In this document: positions 1 to 6,760 of the stretch, in pieces
How positions within the stretch are numbered: the first letter of the stretch is position 1
Layout: each line of letters opens with the position of its first letter
Source of the DNA: Nitrospira sp.
Lineage (GTDB): Bacteria > Nitrospirota > Nitrospiria > Nitrospirales > Nitrospiraceae
Direction of reading: 5' to 3'
Assembly: GCA_024998705.1 (NCBI GenBank)
Contig: JACOEF010000486.1
Span: forward strand, 1 to 15,996
Length of the DNA stretch: 15,996 nucleotides
Translations under genes and position numbers: made by a program
The notes under the pieces: model-generated
What the model saw: only the letters and a program-made list of their open reading frames with translations
Database searches by the model: none
Told to the model about the DNA's origin: nothing

Positions 1-402
1 ATGGTAGCTCCTGTGCAACGGTTGGGCGACTCCCTCCTACACAGATGAACGAACCATCACATCGCGCAGCAGGCAATGGCCTCAGTGGATGTTGGTGATA
101 GGAAATACCGGCGGTGAACAGCTGATACCGTCTGGACTGAGCAAGACCGGTGCCAGCCTCTCTCAGGCTCGTACATACGGGAAACCGGTGAATAGTCACC
201 TAATCCGGGAAGCGGACAAAACCTCTGCACCGGCCTCTCTGTTGCCATTTGCCTCAGCAGGTCTCCTTGCGGTGAGGCAATATCCCCTCCATGACGCTAC
301 GTTCATGTCCCCTTACCGGGTGCACGTGTTTCTCAAACCCAATCTTCTTCCACACGCCCTCGGTCAATGTCCGAAATCCGTGCAGGACGATTCCCTGCTG
401 CC
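1..402. other. Gene-poor left end
   Basis: No convincing protein-coding gene was found on either strand. The open frames here have no recognisable family, no good ribosome binding site and odd composition. The stretch holds a perfect 8-bp hairpin at 249-280 and a small hairpin at 187-200 (GGTGA, loop ATAG, TCACC). A 51-codon minus-strand frame (409-254, GTG start) overlaps the stop of the upstream nucleotidyltransferase gene, but it has no family I recognise and only a weak GGGA ahead of its start. Bases 1-48 form a short plus-strand open stretch ending in TGA that could be the tail of a gene beyond the edge; this cannot be decided from the window. Confidence 0.5.
249..280. other. Hairpin downstream of the nucleotidyltransferase gene
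   Basis: TTGCCTCA at 249-256 pairs perfectly with TGAGGCAA at 273-280 across a 16-base loop. It lies about 120 bases beyond the stop of the minus-strand gene ending at 403, so it could end or protect that transcript. There is no T-run after it on either strand, so it is not a classical intrinsic terminator. Confidence 0.35.
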
Positions 403-1284
403 TCAGCACTCAGATCCCGGGCGACCGACGTGGAACGTGAGGCCCCGCATCTCCATCACCGCCGTATCGCCGGGCGCATGCGCCAGGAGATCCCGGGAGA
501 AATTCAGGGTCGGCATGCGTTCATAAATCGCGCGCAGAACTTCCGGTTCCTTGGGGGTATCAATCGCGTTACTAAGGCGTTCGAAGTGGGCCATCATGTC
601 CGGTAGGACCCGCCGGCCAAGATTCCAGATCGTCTCCACGTTCCCCGCCATCAAGGACGTGTTCCACAAGGCGCCGGAGAGATAGGCCAACTGCGCCAGC
701 GCCGGCTCCGGTTTCTCCACAAATCTTGCGACGGCCCGGATCGGGCGAGTGATGAAATGGGCCAGATCGCCGCCTGGCTTAATCCACCCAGCATCCGCCT
801 CCGGCCTGGTAGGGCGCGCCGCGAGCAACAGCAGGCGTGTGGGCACCTTCTCCGCAGCCCGGATGGCAAAGATGACTTCTCCGAGAAACCGTTCCTCAGG
901 AAAGACAAAATGATCGGAGGGAGAGATCACGACCCTGCCATGAGGATCACGCGCCCGGATGTAGGTCAACGTCAGAAAAATTCCGGGCGCCGTGTCTACG
1001 TCGCGTGGCTGCACCAAAACCATCCCGGGATCCCGCGCGCCGATCTGCGCCCAGGCCCCCTGGTGTCCGCGGCTGACTACCACGACCGTGCGCGCGGGAT
1101 GCGTGAATCGCATCGTGCGATCGAGGGTATGCTGGAACAGCGATCGGGTGCCCACGAAACGGCTATGTTGTTTGGGAGCCGCCCAACCCAACCACCGCCT
1201 GATTGTCGGCTGCATCCGAACGCCGTCGTCCCCCGCCAACACGATGGACCAACGCCGTCCACCCGATTCCAATCGTCCCTGCAT
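403..1284 (-). CDS. Mannose-1-phosphate guanylyltransferase-like sugar nucleotidyltransferase
   Basis: Predicted cytoplasmic nucleotidyltransferase, 293 aa, probably making a GDP- or other NDP-sugar from a sugar 1-phosphate and NTP. Seen: an N-terminal loop LAGDDGVRM followed by PKQ about 17 residues later, a metal-binding type motif PSDHF, the conserved LWNTSL, and FVEKP. These appear in the order expected for the GMP/ManC-type fold. The ATG at 1284 is chosen because AAGGA sits 7 bases ahead of it; a GTG eight codons upstream has no such site. Odd points: the usual GG of the loop reads GD, and the tail reads LTFHVGRPGSEC and stops, where relatives normally have a DWG-x-P-E-R motif and some 10-15 more residues. 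It may be a diverged or decaying enzyme. It stands alone, with gene-poor DNA on both sides. The family is fairly sure; the sugar is unknown. Confidence 0.8.
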   Translation of the reverse strand: MQGRLESGGRRWSIVLAGDDGVRMQPTIRRWLGWAAPKQHSRFVGTRSLFQHTLDRTMRFTHPARTVVVVSRGHQGAWAQIGARDPGMVLVQPRDVDTAPGIFLTLTYIRARDPHGRVVISPSDHFVFPEERFLGEVIFAIRAAEKVPTRLLLLAARPTRPEADAGWIKPGGDLAHFITRPIRAVARFVEKPEPALAQLAYLSGALWNTSLMAGNVETIWNLGRRVLPDMMAHFERLSNAIDTPKEPEVLRAIYERMPTLNFSRDLLAHAPGDTAVMEMRGLTFHVGRPGSEC

Positions 1285-1932
1285 GATGAGTTCCTTCCGA
1301 GGCAACACTACCCGGTGGCCCTCGGGGGTGCCGCACTCATGCCTCGCCCCGCGTGCATCTCACCGGCATCTCCTCGACGGTCGAGAGTGCGGCTCCCCGT
1401 TTAGACAGATCCAGAAGGGACAGGCCCCGGAAGACGATGACTCCTCACGCGGTGATGACCAACAAGCAGCAGCGTGGCCGGCGCAATGGCTTGGATATCC
1501 TGCCTCTCAGACATCGTCTCTCAATCGATCCGTTCCCGAATCGTCCTGCATGCCTCCTAACATAACGCCAATGGCGACCGGCAATATGAAGAGATAACGA
1601 AGGATAGATGAAGAAATGTTCCTGCCGAATCAGCTGTGGAGGAAGGGAAACGGGACGTCGGGCCAATCAGCACAAGAAGGCGCCAGAAAGTCGGCCCGGT
1701 GCGGCTCGCAGTCTCCTTGTGAAAACCGAGCACGCCCCGACCACGCTCGCCACAACGACGGGCCTGTGACAGGCCGCTGCGATTTCCTTCGAGATGGTAC
1801 GGCCACGATTGCAGCGGTCTGATTTACGGGCGCAAGCCGGACCGGTTAGGAAGAGATGCTCAAACGGCGCATGGAGTGGTCGAACAAATTGCGGAGCACA
1901 AGCCATCCATGCCTTGGGCTGTGATAGATCGG
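1285..1932. other. 650-base stretch without a clear gene
   Basis: This lies between the membrane-protein gene (stop at 1933) and the nucleotidyltransferase start. Open frames here are short or run into neighbouring genes, lack ribosome binding sites and match no family I know. Two minus-strand pieces read protein-like: one with a hydrophobic run ending near 1508, and one ending near 1336. Neither has a credible start, so they may be chance or decayed remnants. A perfect small hairpin lies at 1761-1775. The promoter of the nucleotidyltransferase gene should lie here, but no convincing -35/-10 pair was found. Confidence 0.45.
1761..1775. other. Perfect 6-bp stem hairpin after the membrane-protein gene
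   Basis: GGCCTG-TGA-CAGGCC, a 6-bp perfect GC-rich stem with a 3-base loop, about 160 bases beyond the stop of the minus-strand gene ending at 1933. It could contribute to transcript ending. No T-run follows on either strand, so an intrinsic terminator is not supported. Confidence 0.3.
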
Positions 1933-2472
1933 CTATCCGAATGTCACCATGCTCGACCGCACCACCTGCGTCAGCCCCCACAGCAGAAACAGTCCGTACA
2001 CCGTGCCGAAGAACCAGGGGAAACTGATCGCCCGATGTGCCCACCATTGGCGATGTTGCCGAAACGCCCAGGACGGCTCGAAGGAGCGAGGCTCATTCCT
2101 TTCCTCGACGATCGTTTCACGATGTTCTCTGAGTCGATAGAGACTACTGACCGGCCTTCGTTCGCGCCACTCAGGCATCGTCTCAATGCCCCGTAGCTGC
2201 CACTCCCAGAGCGCATTCTGCCCGGAGAACCGCCCGAGCACGATCGCCATCTGCACACTCATGAGGATCCCGATCATACTGAACAGCACAATGATGATGG
2301 TGAAGGGAAGCGCCAGCGATTCCCGGGACACCAGCAGTCCGATCACCGCGACAAAAATCGAATTGGCGGTGAGGTAATCCGACAGCATGGTGTGATAGTC
2401 CCGTACGCCGGAGGTCCACAACGTCAGCAGATGCGCATAATCGGATTGCAACCCGTCTGGATTCTGGGCCAT
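1933..2472 (-). CDS. Uncharacterised three-helix membrane protein
   Basis: Predicted inner-membrane protein of 179 aa; family not recognised. Seen: a hydrophilic N-terminus with the stretch DYHTMLSDYLTANSIF (26-41), hydrophobic segments at about 34-49, 54-78 and 149-171, and between the last two a polar, Arg/Glu-rich domain (about 80-148) with many Trp residues. This suggests a helical pair, a soluble domain and a C-terminal anchor. The ATG at 2472 has GGAG 9 bases upstream; an ATG at 2487 (MELKV) is also possible and would overlap the phosphorylase stop. It follows the glucan phosphorylase gene by only 4 bases, so the two are almost certainly co-transcribed and perhaps translationally coupled. 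Whether it has any link to glucan metabolism is unknown. Confidence 0.75.
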   Translation of the reverse strand: MAQNPDGLQSDYAHLLTLWTSGVRDYHTMLSDYLTANSIFVAVIGLLVSRESLALPFTIIIVLFSMIGILMSVQMAIVLGRFSGQNALWEWQLRGIETMPEWRERRPVSSLYRLREHRETIVEERNEPRSFEPSWAFRQHRQWWAHRAISFPWFFGTVYGLFLLWGLTQVVRSSMVTFG

Positions 2473-2476
2473 CACC

Positions 2477-4198
2477 TTAAGCTCCATTGACAGCCTGTCC
2501 GGCCAGCCGATAGGCATTGCGTAGATACTGAGCCACCATGCGCTGCGTATTGACAAACGCTGCGTTGACGGCAATCGCATGTGTCATGATCTCGATGAAC
2601 CCCTCCCGGTCCTTGTAAAAACAGGGCATGACCCTCTGCTCAAGCTTGTCGTACAGAGCCCGAGCATGGAGGGCCTCCATATCCTGTGCGGGGGACTCAC
2701 AAACTTCGACCTTGTCACCGATCGACCACCCCGTGACCCCTTCGATATGCCCCTCGACCCACCAGCCGTCCAACACGCTGAGGCTCGGAACCCCGTTCAT
2801 GGCTGCCTTCATGCCGCTCGTGCCGGAGGCTTCCATCGGCGGGAGCGGCGTATTCAGCCACACATCGACGCCGGCGCAGAGAAGTCGTGCCAACGTCATG
2901 TCATAATTCGAGAGATAGGCCACCGACAGCTCCCCACGCATGTCGTGGATGCGATGGATCATGTCCTTCCCGGCCTGATCCTGAGGATGCGCCTTCCCGG
3001 CAAAGACGAATTGAATCGGGCCGGCCTCCTTCCCCAGCCGCCGCAACCGCTCGACATCGTGAAACACCAAGGTCCCTCGCTTGTATGCGGTCGCACGGCG
3101 GGCGAAGCCGATCGTAAGGACATCGCGATCGAATCCCGCGTTGGTCTGACGGTTCACTTCGTCCACCAACGCCAACTTGGCCTCCCGATGGGCCGCCCAG
3201 ATTTCCGAACCGGGAATACTGATCGCGTAACGGAGCGACAGTTGATCATAGCGCCAGTCTGGCAAGTGACGGTCAAAGAGGTTTTGAAACGAGGGCGCGG
3301 TCCAGGTCACGGCATGCACGCCGTTGGTAATGGAATGAATCGGATAACCCGGATACAACGAATGAGAGACCTCGCCATGCCGCATGGCAACACCGTTGAC
3401 GAACCGGGATCCCCGCAAGGCCAGCAGCGTCATGTTCAACGCGCCCTGGTGCTGACAGGCCTGCGCGAGCGCACACCGCCGGCTCCCCAACACCCGATGC
3501 GCGAGGTCCACTGGAAACTGGTCGTGTCCAGCCGGCACCGGGGTGTGCGTGGTGAACACACATTGCTCCCGCACCTGCTCGATCACCTCCGGCGACACCT
3601 CTCCATTCCGCGGTTCCGTCCCGATCGCCGCCTCGATCAACGCCAGGACCAGCAACGCCGCATGTCCTTCATTGAGGTGGTATCGAAAAATGTTCCCGTG
3701 CCCCAGTGCGCGCAAGATGGCGAACCCGCCGAACCCCAGCACCATTTCCTGGCACAAACGGTAATGCGGATCTCCGCCGTAGAGCGTATCCGTAATGGTC
3801 CGATCCCAGGGACTATTTTCCGGCAGATCGGTATCGAGCAGATAGACCGGAACGGTATGGCCCGACGCGCCGATGACATGATGGCGCCAGGCGCGGACGT
3901 GCACGGTCCGGCCCTCGATGTCGACGGAGACTCGCGGCTCCATGGGTTCGACAAAATCGTTGACCGCCCAGGCCACAGGCTCCTCGGATTGCCACCCCTT
4001 CTGATCGAGTCGCTGATAAAAATAACCCCGCCGGTGGAGAAGCGTCACGCCGACCATCGGCACGCCCAGATCGGCTGCGGAACGAAGCGTGTCGCCGGCC
4101 AAGACCCCAAGCCCTCCCGCATAGGTCGGCATCAGCGGATTCAGACCGATCTCCATGGAAAAGTATGCCACCAGGGTGTGGCTGTTCGGCTGGGTCAT
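2477..4198 (-). CDS. glgP: Alpha-glucan (glycogen/maltodextrin) phosphorylase, short form
   Basis: Cytoplasmic GT35 enzyme that uses phosphate to release glucose 1-phosphate from the non-reducing end of glycogen or maltodextrin, with pyridoxal phosphate (PLP) as cofactor. Seen: 573 aa starting with VAYFSMEIGL and PTYAGGLGVLAGDTLRSAADLG, both typical of the TIGR02094 alpha-glucan phosphorylase group; HLNEGHAA mid-protein; FTTHTPVPAGHD; IGFARRATAYKR; and EASGTSGMKAAMNG, whose lysine (about residue 464) is the expected PLP Schiff-base lysine. The N-terminal DUF3417 domain of the long forms is absent, giving a compact enzyme. The ATG overlaps the stop of the preceding glycosyltransferase remnant by ATGA, with GGAGG 4 bases upstream. 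The downstream membrane-protein gene follows after 4 bases. All core motifs look intact, so the enzyme is probably active. No glgC, glgA, glgB or malQ is in the window. Confidence 0.93.
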   Translation of the reverse strand: MTQPNSHTLVAYFSMEIGLNPLMPTYAGGLGVLAGDTLRSAADLGVPMVGVTLLHRRGYFYQRLDQKGWQSEEPVAWAVNDFVEPMEPRVSVDIEGRTVHVRAWRHHVIGASGHTVPVYLLDTDLPENSPWDRTITDTLYGGDPHYRLCQEMVLGFGGFAILRALGHGNIFRYHLNEGHAALLVLALIEAAIGTEPRNGEVSPEVIEQVREQCVFTTHTPVPAGHDQFPVDLAHRVLGSRRCALAQACQHQGALNMTLLALRGSRFVNGVAMRHGEVSHSLYPGYPIHSITNGVHAVTWTAPSFQNLFDRHLPDWRYDQLSLRYAISIPGSEIWAAHREAKLALVDEVNRQTNAGFDRDVLTIGFARRATAYKRGTLVFHDVERLRRLGKEAGPIQFVFAGKAHPQDQAGKDMIHRIHDMRGELSVAYLSNYDMTLARLLCAGVDVWLNTPLPPMEASGTSGMKAAMNGVPSLSVLDGWWVEGHIEGVTGWSIGDKVEVCESPAQDMEALHARALYDKLEQRVMPCFYKDREGFIEIMTHAIAVNAAFVNTQRMVAQYLRNAYRLAGQAVNGA

Positions 4199-4452
4199 GA
4201 GGCCTCCAGTACCTGCTTGATCAATCGACGTTCGTTGCGCACCAGCCGGGGTATGAGAAATTGGCGGCGCACATGTTCACGTCCGGCCCGAGTGAACTCT
4301 CCACGTTCGCCCGGTCGTTGCAACAGATGGAGGACCCGTTCCGCACAGAATGCCACACTGTCTACCAGATCTTTCCGATTGGGCTCGGGAAATTGCATCG
4401 GAATGCCACCGTGCGCGAGCGTCCTCAGCTCCTCAACGGCCTTCTCGCTCAT
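4195..4452 (-). pseudogene. C-terminal remnant of a TreT-like GT4 glycosyltransferase
   Basis: An 85-codon frame whose last 65 residues match the very end of TreT/trehalose-synthase-type GT4 glycosyltransferases: GGIPMQF, then LVDSVAFCAERVLHLLQRP, then AGREHVRRQFLIPRL. In full proteins this block ends a second Rossmann domain after more than 300 residues. Here the N-terminal domain, the donor-site EGFGL region and the usual EALWKG segment are missing or unrecognisable, and the DGxTGFLV segment reads EPNRKDLV. The upstream 139 bases up to the VIT-like gene hold no further match. The ATG at 4452 has GAGG 11 bases upstream; a GTG at 4533 in the same frame is also open. The stop overlaps the phosphorylase ATG (ATGA), so the intact gene was probably the partner of glgP. 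The peptide may still be made, for example to couple translation, but cannot be a working transferase. Confidence 0.7.
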
Positions 4453-4591
4453 CAGCCTGCAGTCCTCATCCGGATTGGCTTGTCTCGATCCGCAGCGTCG
4501 TCCAATGCCGACGTTCGGTAATTGCGTCTTCACGCCTGTTGCGTCTGAATCTCGCGCATGAATCCGTATCCGAACTTCGTTCCCTGCGTTT

Positions 4592-5068
4592 CTACCCGAA
4601 TGTCGTGCGCACCCACCCGCCGAGATAGTGCGTGATCGCCACCACGCACAAGCCGATCACCACATGCTCTCCGATCACCTTCCAGGCCGGCACCCGTTGC
4701 GCGCGCGCCAGCGCATAACTGAGCACCGCCAACAACGACAACCCCCAGATGAGACTCGCTGTCACGGCCAGATCTAACGGCATGAACAACACGGGAACGG
4801 CAAAGGTTGCGGCAATCACGAATTTTGCCGCGAAAGTCGCCAGCGTCGATTCCCAAATCTCATTCGTGTTCCCATGGTTCTTGGATTCTTCCGCGATGTG
4901 GATCCCCAACGCATCGGACATGGCGTCGGCGACCGCAATGGTGAGCAGCCCGCCCAGGACCACGGACTTCGAATGGGTACCCGCATGCAGCCCCACCATC
5001 AACCCCAGCGTGGTAATTACGCCGGACGTGAGCCCGAAGCTGAACCCGATCTTCAGCGGTGTGCGCAT
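4592..5068 (-). CDS. Small VIT1/CCC1-like membrane protein (possible Fe2+/Mn2+ transporter)
   Basis: Predicted inner-membrane protein, 158 aa. Seen: GFSFGLTSGVITTLGLMVGL in the first helix, then a second helix with VADAMSDALGIHIAEES (46-62), which follows the pattern of the VIT1/CCC1 family (acidic and small residues in helix 2, then a charged linker), and three more hydrophobic segments (about 83-98, 100-122, 132-150). VIT1/CCC1 proteins are known as Fe2+/Mn2+ transporters, but this short form is little studied, so the substrate is inference. The ATG at 5068 has AAGG 8 bases upstream. It starts 61 bases after the lipoprotein frame, with a perfect 14-bp palindrome in that gap, so it may be read with the lipid-transport genes or from its own site. 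Confidence 0.72.
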   Translation of the reverse strand: MRTPLKIGFSFGLTSGVITTLGLMVGLHAGTHSKSVVLGGLLTIAVADAMSDALGIHIAEESKNHGNTNEIWESTLATFAAKFVIAATFAVPVLFMPLDLAVTASLIWGLSLLAVLSYALARAQRVPAWKVIGEHVVIGLCVVAITHYLGGWVRTTFG

Positions 5069-5091
5069 ACTCCATGCCTTGTCGGCGTAGC

Positions 5092-5105
5092 CTGTCGATC
5101 GACAG
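5092..5105. promoter_or_regulatory. Perfect 14-bp palindrome upstream of the VIT-like gene
   Basis: CTGTCGATCGACAG is fully self-complementary and lies 24 bases upstream of the VIT-like start, in the short gap after the lipoprotein stop. It could be an operator for a dimeric regulator. No known binding motif is recognised and chance is possible. Confidence 0.3.
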
Positions 5106-5129
5106 AGCGGGGAACCTCAATGTGGAAGA

Positions 5130-5780
5130 TCAACAGGCATCCTTCCCCGCACCTTGCAGACAGGATGAGAGCCAGTCGTTCAGCGATTCAAGCACCCGGG
5201 TCACCGCACGATTGGCCGCCAGCACACCGCCATAGGCATCCTCACTCGGAGCCGGCTCGAAGGATTCAAGACTCCTGGCGCCCAGGATCCGCTGCTCCTT
5301 CGTCTCCGTAAGTTGGGCACGCAACCGTATCCTGGTGCCGCTTGGGCGCTGCAGGAACTCCTGCTGCAACACCAGTCCGGAAATATCCAGCCGGTAATCC
5401 CCCCGGGCGGCAGTCGGCATCGATACCACCACACGCCAGAAGTTCGTCCGCTCCAGCGACTGAAGGAGCACAGGAGCCATCATGCGAGCCGGAGTATCGG
5501 CCCACACATTCGTTCCGTACTAGCTCACTTCATACGGCCGCTGGAGGTAGGCCATACGCGCCTGCTCGAATCCCGCTTCCGCCTGCGGCACCCCCACGAC
5601 CAGGACGCCATGGACGCCCGGTGGCCCCGTGCGAGGGTTCGTCCCCGACACAGACTCGCCCACTGCCAGCACAAACGTATGAACCGGATTGTCGGCTGAT
5701 CCCGGCACGACACAAGCCGCCAGCACGCAGGACCATAACAAGACGCCAACCCATTGCAGAACGCACCGGTTTACCCTCAC
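5130..5780 (-). pseudogene. PqiC/YmbA-like ABC-transport auxiliary lipoprotein, interrupted by in-frame TAG
   Basis: Outer-membrane-type lipoprotein partner of MlaD/MCE transporters (ABC_trans_aux type). One reading frame of 216 codons runs from GTG 5780 to the TGA at 5130, with a single TAG at codon 87 (5522-5520). Seen before the stop: a signal peptide with lipobox LAAC (Cys23), a VHTFVL strand and VLVVGVPQAEAGFEQARMAY. After it, without frame change: YGTNVWADTPARM, SLERTNFWRVVV, YRLDISGLVLQQEF and a C-terminal helix with LNDWLSS. Both halves fit one family member end to end, so only one codon is broken, most simply a Tyr, Gln, Glu or Trp codon changed to TAG. GAGG lies 5 bases before the GTG, and the gene follows the MlaD stop by 7 bases. 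Options are a recent nonsense mutation, a sequencing error, or amber readthrough; a restart at GTG 5507 is unlikely to give an exported protein. Confidence 0.82.
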
Positions 5781-5787
5781 TTTTCCC

Positions 5788-6750
5788 TCACTCGCCGGGC
5801 CCCTTCGTTTGGGCGGATCGGCCAAGGACCAGGACATTCGGTTGTCGTTCGACTTGTTGCGCCACGCGATTCAACGTGGCCGTCAGTTGCCGGAGCTCCG
5901 TGACGAGCGACCCGGCATCGACCAGCGTCTGCCGAGAAAACTGCTCGATACCGGGCCGACTGGCGCCGACCAGCTCTCCGACCGTGCGGCTTGTCCGCGA
6001 CAAATCCTCCGTCATCTGCTGTAATCCGGCCGCGCTTCTGCTCAGACGGTCCAGCAACGTCGGAAGCTGCTTGCCGAGTTGCTCCGTCACGCGCGCCGAC
6101 TGATCGGCCGCCTGCACCGCCTGCTGGACTCCGCGGTCAATCTGGCCGCTGCGTTCCGCCAGCACCTTTGTGACCTCCGACAGATCTTTCAGAATCTGCT
6201 TCAGGACCTTGCGATTGTCTTCATCCAGCGCAGAAGACGCATTGTGGGCCAGTCCATTCAGATTGGCCACGAGGGTCGACAGGCCTTGCTCCGACAAGAG
6301 TTTCGCCAGCGTCCCGTCCAGTCGACCGAATAACGAGGGCACGCTCGTGATGACCGGATAAGTCTGCCCGGCGACCGGCGTCAAGGGAGGCGCTTCTCGG
6401 CTCCCACCGGTCAAATTGAGCGTCACTAATCCCGTGAGCCCCTGCGACACCAACACGGCCTGGGTATCGATCTTAATGGGTGTCCCGCCGACAATGTCCA
6501 ACGTCACCCGGACCTCTTCCGCATTCTCAGGATTCAGGATCACTTCCTTCACCCGCCCGACATCCACGCCACGATACTTGACCGTCGAATCCACACTGAG
6601 TCCGGCAACGGACTCGCGGGTGTAGACGTAATACCGATCATAGATTCCACGATAGTCGGTTTTCCCCAGCCACAAAATCGCACCGAGGATGGTCACGCCC
6701 AACAGTACGACGAACGCGCCGACCACGGCATAGTTGACCTTCGGCTCCAT
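5788..6750 (-). CDS. mlaD: MlaD-like MCE-domain lipid-transport protein
   Basis: Periplasmic substrate-binding part of an Mla-type ABC lipid transporter, anchored in the inner membrane. Seen: 320 aa; EPKVNYAVVGAFVVLLG start with a single membrane helix (8-28); an MCE domain at about 37-117 with GLSVDSTVKYRGVDVGRV and LVSQGLTGLVTLNL; then a long alpha-helical region (140-300) rich in Gln, Leu, Ser and Thr heptads, as in MlaD/PqiB/Mce1 proteins that build a hexameric ring or tube. It is longer than E. coli MlaD (183 aa) because of this helical tail, closer to single-MCE proteins of other phyla. The ATG at 6750 has GAGG 6 bases upstream, and the MlaF stop is only 10 bases away. The substrate is presumably phospholipid; the direction of transport cannot be read from sequence. 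Confidence 0.92.
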   Translation of the reverse strand: MEPKVNYAVVGAFVVLLGVTILGAILWLGKTDYRGIYDRYYVYTRESVAGLSVDSTVKYRGVDVGRVKEVILNPENAEEVRVTLDIVGGTPIKIDTQAVLVSQGLTGLVTLNLTGGSREAPPLTPVAGQTYPVITSVPSLFGRLDGTLAKLLSEQGLSTLVANLNGLAHNASSALDEDNRKVLKQILKDLSEVTKVLAERSGQIDRGVQQAVQAADQSARVTEQLGKQLPTLLDRLSRSAAGLQQMTEDLSRTSRTVGELVGASRPGIEQFSRQTLVDAGSLVTELRQLTATLNRVAQQVERQPNVLVLGRSAQTKGPGE

Positions 6751-6760
6751 GCGATACCTC

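Noticed and set aside
120..210. Vague resemblance of the minus strand (GTATGTACGAGCCTGAGAG) to part of a group II intron
   Set aside because: Only a few bases agree, the paired stem pattern and domain V are not found, and no reverse transcriptase gene is near.
89..526. 145-codon plus-strand open frame at the left end
   Set aside because: It runs antisense into the nucleotidyltransferase gene, has no family match and no ribosome binding site of note.
1336..1640. Minus-strand pieces with hydrophobic, protein-like stretches between the membrane protein and nucleotidyltransferase genes
   Set aside because: They lie in different frames, lack credible starts and match no family I know; a decayed gene cannot be excluded but is not supported.
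1667..2047. 126-codon minus-strand open frame
   Set aside because: It partly overlaps the membrane-protein gene in another frame, has no ribosome site and no recognisable domain.
2579..4561. 660-codon plus-strand open frame
   Set aside because: It lies antisense to the clear glucan phosphorylase gene, has no recognisable family and is explained by the codon bias of the opposite strand.
5130..5507. Independent 125-codon gene starting at GTG 5507
   Set aside because: It is the same frame as the lipoprotein after the TAG, begins mid-domain, and lacks a signal peptide and ribosome site.
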